Assembly: GCA_963730405.1 (NCBI GenBank)
Contig: CAVSRW010000017.1
Span: 46,336-110,335, forward strand
Length of the DNA stretch: 64,000 nucleotides
Reading direction: 5' to 3'
Origin: Gaiellasilicea sp963730405
GTDB taxonomy: Bacteria; Actinomycetota; Thermoleophilia; Gaiellales; Gaiellaceae
Shown here: positions 34,331 to 43,014 of the stretch, in pieces
Position numbering within the stretch: position 1 is the first letter of the stretch
Layout: each line of letters opens with the position of its first letter
Made by a program: the position numbers and the translations under genes
The notes under the pieces: generated by a model
What the model saw: the letters and a program-made list of their open reading frames with translations, nothing else
The model's database searches: none
What the model was told of the DNA's origin: nothing

Positions 34331-35142
34331 GTGGGCGGAAAGAGACGGAGTCCGGTCAGGAGGTAGTGGGCGCTCAAGTTCTCGTAGGGGTGGAAGCGTT
34401 GCGCGAAGCCTCGAAGGTCGGGCACGTCACCATAGAACGCCGCGGCCGCCTTCCGCAGTCCCAGGTCGCCGGCGGGCCATGCGTGCGGCCGTGCGAGATG
34501 CCGGGCGAGGAACCAGTCCGCCGTCCATTCGCCGAGGCCGCGAAGCGCGACGAGCCGTGCCCGCACCTCCTCGTCGGGGAGCGCGGCGAGGGCGTCGAGG
34601 TCGAGGTCGCTTTGCGCAAGCGCGATCACGTACTCGGCCTTCCGGTTCGAGAAGCCGAGGCCGAAGAGCTCGCCCTCGGTCGCCTCTGCGACGCGCGCCC
34701 GCTCGGGGAAGGCGTGGGCGTACTCGTACGGATCGCCGTAGCGCTCGATGAAGCGGCTGCGGATCGCGGCCGCGGACTGGAGCGAGACCTGCTGCGCGGT
34801 GATCGAGGTGACGAGCGCCTCGAACGGGTTCGTCTGCAGCGGCGGCCGGTAGCCGGCGAGGCCGGCGGCCAGCCGCTCGAGCACCGGCTGGTCGCGCGCC
34901 CATTCGGCGAACCCGGCCAGGTCGAACGGGAGCCCGAGAAAGTGCAGAACCCGTTCCTCGATCGCGCCGTCGTGGGGCGTGACGTCGACGCCCCCCGGCG
35001 CGGCCTCGATTCGCACCTCGCGCCCCTCGAAGACGCGGTGGATCCCCTCGTCCCGCCAGACCGTCGCGCGGTCGAGGCCGTAGACGTCGAAGCGGGCGGT
35101 CGAGAGGGCGAAGTCGTACGGCTGCGGCAGCGGGACGAGCAC
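34327..35142 (-). CDS. DNA-3-methyladenine glycosylase II (AlkA-like)
   Basis: HhH-GPD base-excision glycosylase removing alkylated purines. The helix-hairpin-helix LVALRGLGEWTADWFLARHL is followed by the catalytic Asp226 in WPAGDLGLR; EALVTSITAQQVSLQSA is the conserved first core helix. An AlkA-like N-terminal domain (about 1-95) is present. There is no Ada methyltransferase domain. 271 residues, first of the AlkA-GNAT-GST-hydrolase-rhodanese run. Confidence 0.88.
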   Translation of the reverse strand: MLVPLPQPYDFALSTARFDVYGLDRATVWRDEGIHRVFEGREVRIEAAPGGVDVTPHDGAIEERVLHFLGLPFDLAGFAEWARDQPVLERLAAGLAGYRPPLQTNPFEALVTSITAQQVSLQSAAAIRSRFIERYGDPYEYAHAFPERARVAEATEGELFGLGFSNRKAEYVIALAQSDLDLDALAALPDEEVRARLVALRGLGEWTADWFLARHLARPHAWPAGDLGLRKAAAAFYGDVPDLRGFAQRFHPYENLSAHYLLTGLRLFPPT

Positions 35143-35178
35143 ATCGCCATGCTTTCAAGTCAGCCGCGGGCGCTGCCG

Positions 35179-36222
35179 ATGACTCCGACCATGCGCCGCC
35201 TCGCCGCCATCGCTCTCTGCGCGCTCGCACTGCCCTCGACCGCAGTCGCGGCCGAGCGCTCCTGGGCGCACCGGCAGATCGCGGCGGTCGTCGACGCCGG
35301 CCTGCTGGCCGCGTCGGTCGAGGCGTTCAAGCCGCAGCGTCCGCTGACCCAGCGCGCCCTCGGCGACGCACTCGGGACGCTCTCGCTCACCGCCGAGGCA
35401 CCGTCCGGCTATCACTACGCGGTTGTCGTGCCCGGGCGGGCAGTCACGATCCGCGAGCTCGACGCCGCCCTCGTCGGCTTCCTCGGCCTCGGCGACGCAG
35501 CCCGCTCGGTCACCGCCGCGCTGCGCGCCGCCGGCCTCGTCCCGAAGCCGGGCGTCGGCACCGAGACCGTCGCCAGGCTGCTCGGCCTGCGCACGAACCA
35601 TCCGGCCGCGCAGGACGAGCTCGAGCTCGGGCTCAACGACCCGGCCACGCGTGCCGAGGCCGCGTACTCGTTCGCCCGCGTGCTCCGGCTCTCGGGCTGG
35701 GAGCAGGAGCAGATCCGCACGCTCACCGCGGCGATCGTCCTCCCCCAACCGACCGAGCCGCAGCGGCAGATCCTCGATCGCGCGATCTCGTTCGTCGGCT
35801 CGCCGTACATCTGGGGTGGCACGTCGGAGTCGGCACAGCGGCTCTGGAACGGCAGGCGGCTTCCCGGCGGCTTCGACTGCTCCGGGTTCGTCTGGCGCGT
35901 CTTCAAGCTCGAGCCGTTCCCCGGCGCGTCGGCGCTCGCGACCGTCGTCCGCGGCCGCACGACCTACGAGATGTCCGGCGAGGTCGCGCCGGCACAGCGG
36001 ATCAGGAAGCTCGAGAGCCTGCAGCCCGGCGACCTGCTCTTCCAGGGCGCCCAGGGGCCGAAGTCGAAGCCGGCCCAGGTCGACCACGCGGGGATCTACC
36101 TCGGCGGCGGCTGGTTCGTCCACTCGTCCGGAAGCGGCACCACCCTGCATCCGTTCGAAGGGTGGTACCGCAACCGGTTCGCCTGGGCCAGGCGCCCTCT
36201 GCGCGAAGCAGGGCTCGCCTAG
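35179..36222 (+). CDS. Secreted NlpC/P60 cell-wall peptidase
   Basis: 347 residues. Signal peptide MTPTMRRLAAIALCALALPSTAVA. The middle (about 27-190) has SLH-like repeats (WAHRQIAAVVDAGLL; NDPATRAEAAYSFARVL). The C-terminal NlpC/P60 domain contains SPYIWGGTSE, GFDCSGFVWR (Cys234) and VDHAGIYLGGGWFVHSSG (His303). It should cleave peptidoglycan stem peptides outside the cell. ATG codons at 35149 and 35191 are alternative starts. Confidence 0.88.
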   Translation: MTPTMRRLAAIALCALALPSTAVAAERSWAHRQIAAVVDAGLLAASVEAFKPQRPLTQRALGDALGTLSLTAEAPSGYHYAVVVPGRAVTIRELDAALVGFLGLGDAARSVTAALRAAGLVPKPGVGTETVARLLGLRTNHPAAQDELELGLNDPATRAEAAYSFARVLRLSGWEQEQIRTLTAAIVLPQPTEPQRQILDRAISFVGSPYIWGGTSESAQRLWNGRRLPGGFDCSGFVWRVFKLEPFPGASALATVVRGRTTYEMSGEVAPAQRIRKLESLQPGDLLFQGAQGPKSKPAQVDHAGIYLGGGWFVHSSGSGTTLHPFEGWYRNRFAWARRPLREAGLA

Positions 36223-36232
36223 CCGTCTGTGA

Positions 36233-36841
36233 TCAGTGGGTGGGCGGGGTTCCTCCTAGGAGGCTCGCCACGTCGTGAAGGTCGTCGAACCGCTCGTACG
36301 GGACGCCGAGGCGGTCGAGGTGGTCGGCGAGGGCGTCGCGCGCGAGGATCCGGTCGGCCGCGAGCGCGGCGCAGCGGTCCGAGTAGCCGTCGCCGACGTA
36401 CGCGTACGGCTCGCCGGCGAGGCCGCCGCGCTTGCAGGGCTCGCCGCACGTCGCGCAGACCGCCTCGTCGCGGAAGTGGACGACCCAGCCGTCGGGGCCT
36501 GCCTCGACCGTGTTCGCGAGCACGGGCAGCTCGACACCCTCGCGCAGGAGCACGGGCCCGATCAGCTCGAGGAAGCCTGCCGACACGATCATCGGGCGGA
36601 GCTCCGCGAGCTCGGCCAGCCCCGGCCGCACCTCGACGTGCTCGAGCACCCAGGCGACCACGTCCTCGAGCGGAGCAGTGATCGCGGCGAACTCGAGCGC
36701 GATCTCCTCGTGCAGCGTCAGGTCGACGCCGACGCGCGGCTCCAGCTCTCCAAGTAGGTCAGCGTCGCCGAACTCGTGGATCACCTGGACGAGCGAGTCC
36801 TGGACGGTGACCGTCCCGTCCCAGTCGACGACGACCCGCAA
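36233..36841 (-). CDS. HAD phosphatase, MtnX/phosphoserine-phosphatase-like
   Basis: 202 residues. VVVDWDGTVTVQDS holds nucleophile Asp6 and acid Asp8, SAGFLELI is motif II, and AYVGDGYSDRCAAL motif IV. FRDEAVCATCGEPCKRG near 125-140 is a Cys-rich stretch of the kind found in MtnX (methionine salvage) phosphatases, perhaps a metal site. No other methionine-salvage gene is near, so the substrate is open. TTG start, 3 bp downstream of the hmgA stop. Confidence 0.75.
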   Translation of the reverse strand: MRVVVDWDGTVTVQDSLVQVIHEFGDADLLGELEPRVGVDLTLHEEIALEFAAITAPLEDVVAWVLEHVEVRPGLAELAELRPMIVSAGFLELIGPVLLREGVELPVLANTVEAGPDGWVVHFRDEAVCATCGEPCKRGGLAGEPYAYVGDGYSDRCAALAADRILARDALADHLDRLGVPYERFDDLHDVASLLGGTPPTH

Positions 36842-36844
36842 GCG

Positions 36845-38038
36845 TCAGACGTGCGACGTGAGGCCGGCGTCGTAGCCCGCGTCTGCGTCGCTCTCGTACC
36901 AGGAGAGCGCGTACTTGCCGTCGTCGAGGTCGCGCGCGAGCGTCGTCAGCCGCAGCGGGTTGAACGTGTCGCACATGACCGCGAGCTCACCCGTCTCGTG
37001 CAGGCCGATCGACTTCTCGGCGAGGCCCGGCTGCGGGCCGTGCGGCAGCCCCGACGGGTGCAGCGTGATCGAGCCGACGTCGACGCCCTTGCGCGAGCCG
37101 AAGTTGCCGGAGACGTAATAGATCATCTCCTCGCTCTGCAGGTTCGAGTGGTGGTACGGGATCGGGATCGCGAGCGGGTCGAAGTCGAGCTTGCGCGGGC
37201 AGAACGAGCAGATGACGAAGTTGCGCCCGGCGAAGGTCTGGTGCGACGGCGGCGGCTGGTGGATCCGGCCCGTGATCGGCTCGAAGTCGTGGATCGAGAA
37301 CGTCCAGGGGTAGAGGTAGCCGTCCCAGCCGACGACGTCGAACGGGTGGTAGTCCAGGACATAGGTCTGGTAGCCGTCGCGGACGCGCACCTTGACCGGG
37401 AACTCGCCCTTCTCGCGGTGGGTGTTCAGCTCCGTCGGCGGGTGGATGTCGCGGTGGTAGTACGGCGCGCCCTCGATGATCTGGCCGTACTGGTTTCGGT
37501 AGCGGCGCGGGATCTCGATCAGACCCGGAGTCTCGAAGATCAGGTAGCGCTGCTCGCCCTCCGGCCGGAAGCGGTACGTCGTGCCGCGCGGGACGACGAC
37601 GTAGTCGCCGTCCTTGTAGGGCAGCTCGCCGAAGATCGTCTCCAGCGTGCCCGTGCCCTCGTGGACGAAGATCACCTCGTCGCCTTCGCCGTTGCGGAAG
37701 AAGTAGTCCATCTGCTCGCTCGGGCGGCAGAGCGAGATCTCGACGTCCTGGTTCCACATCAGCAACCGCCTGCCGCTCACCTCGTCGCCGCCGGCCTCGA
37801 TCCCCTTCGTGTGCATCATCCGGTGCACGTGGGTGTCGGGCACCCACTCGTCGCGCACGATCTGCTCGAACTCACCGATCTCCTGCACGCGGCAGGGCGA
37901 CTGGAGGTGGTAGAGGATCGACTCGTTGCCCGTGAAGCCCTCGAGCCCCATCACCTCCTCGGTCAGGAGCGTGCCGTTGTCGCGGAACTGGATGTGGCGT
38001 TTGCGGGGAACGTCGCCGAGACGCTGGTAGAAGGGCAT
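36845..38038 (-). CDS. hmgA: Homogentisate 1,2-dioxygenase
   Basis: Opens the ring of homogentisate to maleylacetoacetate in tyrosine/phenylalanine catabolism. Cupin-fold protein of 397 residues: MPFYQRLGDVPRKRHIQFR start, FVHEGTGTLETIFGELPY, VVPRGTTYRF, GWDGYLYPWTFSIHDFEPITGRIHQPP, and the C-terminal Fe-ligand region YHHSNLQSEEMIYYVSG...LHPSGLPHGPQPG. hppD, which makes its substrate, is about 3 kb away on the same strand, with an FAH-like gene between. Confidence 0.93.
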   Translation of the reverse strand: MPFYQRLGDVPRKRHIQFRDNGTLLTEEVMGLEGFTGNESILYHLQSPCRVQEIGEFEQIVRDEWVPDTHVHRMMHTKGIEAGGDEVSGRRLLMWNQDVEISLCRPSEQMDYFFRNGEGDEVIFVHEGTGTLETIFGELPYKDGDYVVVPRGTTYRFRPEGEQRYLIFETPGLIEIPRRYRNQYGQIIEGAPYYHRDIHPPTELNTHREKGEFPVKVRVRDGYQTYVLDYHPFDVVGWDGYLYPWTFSIHDFEPITGRIHQPPPSHQTFAGRNFVICSFCPRKLDFDPLAIPIPYHHSNLQSEEMIYYVSGNFGSRKGVDVGSITLHPSGLPHGPQPGLAEKSIGLHETGELAVMCDTFNPLRLTTLARDLDDGKYALSWYESDADAGYDAGLTSHV

Positions 38039-38100
38039 GCGCCGAGGATACCCCCGGCGCAGGGAACGAAGCGCACCACAGCCCGTTCCGGAGGACTGAG

Positions 38101-38715
38101 TCAGGCGACGAACGCGGCGAGCTCGCCGAGGCCGTCGAACACGACGACGAAGCCGCCGCTCTCGATCCCCTCGTGCAGCTCGAGCACGGGGCCGGCGAGC
38201 AGGTCGCCGGGGCGCAGCCGCGTGTTCGCCGCGGCGAGGGTCCGCGCGGCCTCCCAGTCGAAGCGGTCCGCGAGCTCGGTCTCCACCACCGGGCCGAGCA
38301 GGAGCGCGAAGTCGCGGTCCTTGGGGGACGCGAGCTCGGGCGCGCGCCATTCGACCAGGCCGGTCCAGCCGGCGATCGCCCCGTCTGCGCCGATCACCGC
38401 GACGAGCCGGGTCGCGGCGTCGAGGCGGCCGTCGGGCCGCGGGATCTCGCTTCCGGGCGAGCGGATCGCGGTCGGGTTCGCGAACGAGAACGCGCCGGGC
38501 CCCTCGAAAATGCGGATCGCCGGCGGCTCGAGCACCGGCGCGCGCAGATGCACTGCGTCGAGCGCAAAGACCGCGTGCTCGCGCGCGGACGACCCGCTCG
38601 CGAAGAAGGACTGAAGCGTTTGGGCCGCGAGCTGCGTGACGCTGTCGCCCTCGATTCGGCCCGGCCAGCCGCGTTCGAGCTCCGGGTTGGCCGGGGTGAA
38701 CATGCAGAGCCGCAT
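38101..38715 (-). CDS. Short fumarylacetoacetate hydrolase-like protein
   Basis: 204 residues. HLRAPVLEPPAIRIFE, ALLLGPVVETELADRFD and NTRLRPGDLLAGPV resemble FAH-family segments, and placement beside hmgA fits the last step of homogentisate breakdown. However, the metal-binding acidic residues and the conserved central block of active FAH enzymes are not evident, and the protein is shorter than usual (about 280-420). It may be a divergent or catalytically altered member. Confidence 0.55.
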   Translation of the reverse strand: MRLCMFTPANPELERGWPGRIEGDSVTQLAAQTLQSFFASGSSAREHAVFALDAVHLRAPVLEPPAIRIFEGPGAFSFANPTAIRSPGSEIPRPDGRLDAATRLVAVIGADGAIAGWTGLVEWRAPELASPKDRDFALLLGPVVETELADRFDWEAARTLAAANTRLRPGDLLAGPVLELHEGIESGGFVVVFDGLGELAAFVA

Positions 38716-38727
38716 CGCGGCAGAGTA

Positions 38728-38759
38728 GAGAAGGGGCCGCCCGAGGGCAGCCCCTTCTC
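38728..38759 (-). terminator. Intrinsic terminator of the secreted-protein gene
   Basis: GAGAAGGGGC/GCCCCTTCTC, a perfect 10-bp stem with a 12-nt loop, 20 bp downstream of the 38779 stop on the minus strand, with a weak TACTCT tail. It separates that gene from the FAH-like gene. Confidence 0.65.
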
Positions 38760-38778
38760 GTGCGTCAGGCCGAGCCGG

Positions 38779-39363
38779 CTAGTTGCCCGGCTTCTGCCGG
38801 AGCTCGACGTTCGTGATCGTGAAGTCGCCGGGCTGGTCGACGATGATGAACGTGACCGCATCCGATGCGATCCGGTACGTCGGGTTTGCCGTCACGAAGG
38901 CGGCCCAGTTGGCGTAGGTGACGCCGCCGTAGCTGACGAGGCAGCTCGCGTCGCCGATCACGTCCACCGTTCCCTGGCCGTCGTTGCAGCCGACGGCGTC
39001 GACAAAGGCGTACGCCTCGGTCGTGCCGTCTCCGTTGGTGTCGATCGGGATGCTGAACCGCGGCGAGCCGCCGACGACCGGGCTCCCCGTATAGCTGAAG
39101 GACAGCTTCTCGACCTCGCCGATCAGCAGGCCCTCGAGCTTGCTGTTGCCGACGTAGACGCCTGCGTAGTTGTTGTTTGGATCGCTGTCGCCGTCGGTGG
39201 TGTCGATCACGGCGCCGTCCTTCGTCAGCGTGCAGGTGCCGTTGTATCCCTCGTCACTGCCCTGGAAGCAGTAGAGCCGGTTGCCGCTGCCGGGTGCCGC
39301 AAAGGCAGCCGAACCGAGCGCGAGCACCACGAGCGCGATCGCGCCGATCAGGTAGTTCCGCAT
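38779..39363 (-). CDS. Secreted protein, unknown
   Basis: 194 residues with a clean signal peptide MRNYLIGAIALVVLALGSAAFAAP. The mature part is beta-rich with four Cys (LYCF, GTCT, VGCND, ASCLV) and a calcium-loop-like DTNGDGTTE near 110. AAGAAGGGG is the ribosome binding site. Isolated from neighbours by a terminator downstream and an 82-bp gap upstream. No family recognised; perhaps a surface or extracellular calcium-binding protein. Confidence 0.65.
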   Translation of the reverse strand: MRNYLIGAIALVVLALGSAAFAAPGSGNRLYCFQGSDEGYNGTCTLTKDGAVIDTTDGDSDPNNNYAGVYVGNSKLEGLLIGEVEKLSFSYTGSPVVGGSPRFSIPIDTNGDGTTEAYAFVDAVGCNDGQGTVDVIGDASCLVSYGGVTYANWAAFVTANPTYRIASDAVTFIIVDQPGDFTITNVELRQKPGN

Positions 39364-39445
39364 GTAGACCCCTTCTTTGTTGATGGTTCTTGCGCGGCGG
39401 GTTGTACTCGACGCCGGTGCCGCCCGCAAGGCCAGTTTTTTGCGG

Positions 39446-40780
39446 CTAGGGCTCGGTGTGCACGATCACGTCGGCGACGTCCGGCCGGGCACGGCGGAGG
39501 CGCTCCTCGACCTCGCTCGCCCGCTCGTGTGCCGCGGCGAGCGTCGAGCCCGGGTCGAGCCCGAGCGTGACGAAGGCGACGACCCCCTTCTCGGTGCGCA
39601 GCAGGCGCAGCTGCCGCGGCGGCCCGCCGGCCGCACGGACGACGGCGGCCTCCAGCTCCGCTGCCTCGACCTCCTCGCCCGCGTCCGGCTCCGCGAGCGG
39701 CTCCAGGTGGGTCTGCACCGAGCCGATCTCGGGAACCGCGCGCACGATCTCCCGCTCGACCTGCTCGGCGATCTCGTGCGCCTCGTCGAGCGGCAAGTCC
39801 CCCGGCAGCTTCAGGTGCAGCGAGAGCTCGTTCCGGCCGTCGAGCGAAACAAGGCTGAGGTTGTGGATCTCCCGAACGCGCGGGACGGACAGCGCCGCCG
39901 CGTGCGCGCGCTCGCGCAGCTCCTCCTCGCGCCGCGGCTCGACGTGGACGACCACGTCGATCCCGGGCAGCACACGTTCGAGCTCGTCCTCGACCCGGTC
40001 GGCCGTCGCGTGCCCCTGCCCGACGGCGGCCCCGGGCGGCACGGAGATGACGGCGTCGGCGAAGGTCCGACCCGCTGCCTGGCGCAGGCGCAGGCGCTCC
40101 AGCTGGACGGGCGGCTCGATCGCGGCGATCGCGGCCCGCGCCGCCTCCTCCGCAGCCGCCGGCGCGCGGTCCATCAGCACGTCGACGTTGCGCCTCATCA
40201 ACCTCGTCGCCGCCACCAACACGAGCGCGGCCACGAAGAGCGCCGCGATCGAGTCGCCCCCGGGGAAGCCGGCCGCGGCGGCGACGAGTCCCGCGAGAAC
40301 CGCCAGCGTGCCGACGAAGTCGCTGCCGAAGTGGAGCGCGTTCGAGCGCAGCGCCTCGCTGCCGAAGCGTCTCGCGGTCCGCAGCGACGCGACCGTGCGG
40401 ACGAGGTCGATCACGAGAACGATCCCGACGACGACGAAGACCCACCAGGCCGTGTCGATGTCGTGCTCGAGGACGCCCAGGAGGCGCGCCCCGGCGAGCC
40501 CCGCAACCACGATGCTTACGAGCGCGAGGACGGCCGCCTCGGCGAGGGCGGCGAGATGCTCGGCCTTGCCGTGGCCGTACTGGTGGCTGCGGTCGGCCGG
40601 CCGGCCGGCGACCCCGATCGCGAAGAAGGTCAGTAGAGCGGCCACGAGGTCGGTGCCGGAATGGAGCGCCTCGGAGACGAGCCCGAGGCTGCCGCTCGCA
40701 ATGCCCGTCCCGAGCTTCAGCGCGACGAGAACGCCCGCGGCGCAGATAGAGACGAGCGCCGTCCGACGCTGCGGGGTCAT
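39446..40780 (-). CDS. Cation diffusion facilitator family transporter
   Basis: Exports divalent metal (Zn, Fe, Mn or Co) by proton antiport. 444 residues: six membrane helices with the metal sites ALHSGTDL (His40, Asp44) in TM2 and LHFGSDF in TM5, and HQYGHGKAEHLAAL in the TM2-TM3 loop. The soluble part is longer than usual (about 210-444) and appears to hold three ferredoxin-like CDF C-terminal units (VISVPPG..., NELSLHLKLPGD..., VVAFVTLGLDPG...). Metal specificity unknown. Confidence 0.9.
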   Translation of the reverse strand: MTPQRRTALVSICAAGVLVALKLGTGIASGSLGLVSEALHSGTDLVAALLTFFAIGVAGRPADRSHQYGHGKAEHLAALAEAAVLALVSIVVAGLAGARLLGVLEHDIDTAWWVFVVVGIVLVIDLVRTVASLRTARRFGSEALRSNALHFGSDFVGTLAVLAGLVAAAAGFPGGDSIAALFVAALVLVAATRLMRRNVDVLMDRAPAAAEEAARAAIAAIEPPVQLERLRLRQAAGRTFADAVISVPPGAAVGQGHATADRVEDELERVLPGIDVVVHVEPRREEELRERAHAAALSVPRVREIHNLSLVSLDGRNELSLHLKLPGDLPLDEAHEIAEQVEREIVRAVPEIGSVQTHLEPLAEPDAGEEVEAAELEAAVVRAAGGPPRQLRLLRTEKGVVAFVTLGLDPGSTLAAAHERASEVEERLRRARPDVADVIVHTEP

Positions 40781-40821
40781 GCCGCGAAGGCTAGATCAGC
40801 ACCGGCTACAGCGGCGTGGGC

Positions 40822-41922
40822 TCAGAGGTTGCCGCGCAGGGCCTGCTCGCGCTCGATCGACTCGAAGAGGGCTTTGAAGTTGCCCTCGCCGAACGTCGTC
40901 GCGCCGTGGCGCTCGATCACCTCGAAGAAGAGCGTCGGCCGGTCCTGGGCCGTCTTCGTGAAGATCTGCAGCAGGTAGCCGTCCTCGTCGCGGTCGGCGA
41001 GGATCCGCAGCCGTTTCAGGTCGCCGTAGTCCTCGTCGATCTCGCCGACGCGGCCCTCGACCTCGTCGTAGTACGTCTCGGGCGTGTCGAGGAAGATGAC
41101 GCCGCGGCCCTTCAGCGCCTCGATCGTCTGGACGATGCTCGAGCTCTGGAGCGCGATGTGCTGGACGCCGGGGCCTTCGCTGAACTCGAGGTACTCGTCG
41201 ATCTGGCTCTTGCGCTTGCCCTCGGCCGGCTCGTTGATCGGGAACTTGATCTTGCCCGCGCCGTCCGCCATCACCTTGCTCATCAGCGCCGAGTACTCCG
41301 TCTGGATCTGGTCGTCGCCGAAGTGGACGATGTTCGTCATCCCGAAGACGCGCTCGTAGAACTCGACCCACTCGTTCATCTTCCCGAGCTCGACGTTGCC
41401 GACGACGTGGTCGATCGCGATCAGGCCGACGCCGTTGCCGGCGTGCCCGTTCGGCGAGAGCGAGACGTAGCCCGGCAGGTACGGCCCTCCGTACCCGGCG
41501 CGATCGACGAAGGTGTGGACGTTGTCGCCGTAGGTCGCGACCGTCGCCAGCTCGACGCGGCCGTGCTCGTCCTCGACCCAGCGCGGCTCTGCGACGCTCG
41601 TCGCGCCGCGCTCGACGGCGGTCGCGTAGGCGGCGCCGACGTCCGGCACCTGCAGCGCGACGTCCTTGGCGGCGTCGCCGTGCTTCGAGGCGAAGCGGAT
41701 GATCTCGCTGTCCGAGCGGAGGCCACTCGTGAGCACGAGCCGGATCTCGCCCTGCTCGAGCACGTAGGAAGCGCGGTCGCGCACGCCCGTCTCCGGCCCC
41801 GCATACGCGACGCGGTCGAAGCCGAGCGCGTGCTCGTACCAGAACGCCGCCTGCTTGGCGTTCCCGACCCAGAGCTCGATGTGGTCCCAGCCGTCGAGCG
41901 GCATGAAGTCCGTGTCTGCCAC
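40822..41922 (-). CDS. hppD: 4-hydroxyphenylpyruvate dioxygenase
   Basis: Fe(II) dioxygenase converting 4-hydroxyphenylpyruvate to homogentisate. Two VOC halves; the iron ligands are all visible: His172 (IDHVVGN), His255 (GVQHIALQ) and Glu334 (LFFEVIER). The C-terminal GEGNFKALFESIEREQALRGNL is the family end. 366 residues, GTG start. Supplies the substrate of hmgA downstream on the same strand. Confidence 0.96.
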   Translation of the reverse strand: MADTDFMPLDGWDHIELWVGNAKQAAFWYEHALGFDRVAYAGPETGVRDRASYVLEQGEIRLVLTSGLRSDSEIIRFASKHGDAAKDVALQVPDVGAAYATAVERGATSVAEPRWVEDEHGRVELATVATYGDNVHTFVDRAGYGGPYLPGYVSLSPNGHAGNGVGLIAIDHVVGNVELGKMNEWVEFYERVFGMTNIVHFGDDQIQTEYSALMSKVMADGAGKIKFPINEPAEGKRKSQIDEYLEFSEGPGVQHIALQSSSIVQTIEALKGRGVIFLDTPETYYDEVEGRVGEIDEDYGDLKRLRILADRDEDGYLLQIFTKTAQDRPTLFFEVIERHGATTFGEGNFKALFESIEREQALRGNL

Positions 41923-41941
41923 GGGCGTGATCTTACTCGGA

Positions 41942-41980
41942 CGTCGGGGATGCGCCGTCCTCGGCCGCGCATCCCCGACG
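41942..41980. terminator. Strong hairpin terminator between tandem paralogue and hppD
   Basis: CGTCGGGGATGCGC and GCGCATCCCCGACG form a perfect 14-bp stem around an 11-nt loop. It lies 10 bp beyond the stop of the 41990 gene on the minus strand and just upstream of hppD, so it insulates hppD. There is no obvious U-run. Confidence 0.7.
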
Positions 41981-41989
41981 ATGAGTTGC

Positions 41990-42398
41990 TCAGGCCGAGA
42001 GGAGCCGGTCGAAGAACGAGCGGTACCGCTGCAGCGCGATCCGCAGGTCCTCCGTCGAGACGTCCTCGTCGTTGTCCCACTGCGACTCGAGCCGCGACCG
42101 CTCGGCCGAGAACGTCTCGGCGAGTCGCTGCATCAGCTCGGCGACGAGCGTGTCCGCCTCCTTGACCGCGTCGCGCGGATCGTCGACGAACGCAGCCTGG
42201 ACGGTCGTCCAGCTCTCGCCGAAGCGATCGCGGTCGGCGGCCTCGAAGAGCGGCTCTCGGTCCGCCTCCGAGCTCGCTGCCCGTCTCCGTCCCGTCCGCG
42301 CTCGCCTCGACCTCCTCGGCCTCGCGGACGAGGTCGGCCGTGCCGGGACGGGTGTCCTCCTCGACGTTCTCCTGCTCCGTCTGCGTGCGCTCGCTCAT
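41990..42398 (-). CDS. Hypothetical protein, paralogue of the upstream gene, frameshifted (+1 base near 42276)
   Basis: First frame: MSERTQTEQENVEEDTRPG...ADGTETG, an acidic N-terminus; next frame: EADREPLFEAADRDRFGESW, then TTVQAAFVDDPRDAVKEADT, ending in LRIALQRYRSFFDRLLSA. Dropping one base joins them into 135 residues. The C-terminal half is homologous to the adjacent gene (W..VQA.FVD.P..AV.EAD.LV, then R.A..R.RS.F..LL), so the two are tandem duplicates. It starts inside the stop of that gene (ATGA). Function unknown. Confidence 0.65.
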
Positions 42399-42940
42399 GA
42401 CCTGACCTCCTCACGGTCGCGGCCACCTTCGAGCAACTCGGCGAAGAGCGACCTGAAATGCACCATCGCCTGGCGGAGCGACTCGGTGTTGCTCTCGCCG
42501 GCGAGGCGATGACCCTCGCGGAAGTTCTCGACCACGTCGGGATAGTCGACGGAGACGTCGGCGGCGCGACGCTCGAAATCGTCGGCGACCGGATAGCCGC
42601 GGTCGGACATCACCCGCTGGACGAGCTCGTCCGCCTCGTGGACGGCCGCCTCCGGCTCGTCGACGAAGCGTGCCTGCACCTGGCGCCACTCGTCCTCGTA
42701 GCGCTGCCGCACGCCGTCCGAGAGAGACACGATCTCGAGCTCCTCGTGACGCTTCCGCCGCTCGGACAGCTCCCGCTCGGCCTCGCGGCGGTCGCCGGTC
42801 TCCTCGACGACGTGGTCGTACTCCGGTCCGAAGCCCTCGCGGAGCTGCTCCGACCTGCGATTGCGCACCGCGGCCGCCGCAGCGAGGGCGAGTGCGGCGA
42901 GCACGACGACTCCAAGCACGATCCAGACCCACGTATCCAT
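42395..42940 (-). CDS. Membrane-anchored hypothetical protein
   Basis: 181 residues: an N-terminal membrane anchor (WVWIVLGVVVLAALALAAAAAV, about 4-25), then a soluble charged helical region with EDEWRQVQARFVDEPEAAVHEADELVQRVM and QAMVHFRSLFAELLEGG. GGAAGGAGC ribosome binding site. The soluble part resembles actinobacterial proteins of unknown function that sit near stress or envelope genes. It pairs with the truncated-N paralogue immediately downstream. Confidence 0.7.
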   Translation of the reverse strand: MDTWVWIVLGVVVLAALALAAAAAVRNRRSEQLREGFGPEYDHVVEETGDRREAERELSERRKRHEELEIVSLSDGVRQRYEDEWRQVQARFVDEPEAAVHEADELVQRVMSDRGYPVADDFERRAADVSVDYPDVVENFREGHRLAGESNTESLRQAMVHFRSLFAELLEGGRDREEVRS

Positions 42941-43014
42941 GTGCTCCTTCCTCCTTTTCGGGCAAGCGCCCACTTGCAAGGGGATGTGCCCTGGCGGGCG
43001 CGACCGTAACCCGG

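Noticed and set aside
39400..39440. Hairpin-like CTTGCG...CGCAAG followed by TTTTTT as a terminator
   Set aside because: It points along the plus strand, where no gene precedes it; both neighbours are on the minus strand, and the stem is mismatched.
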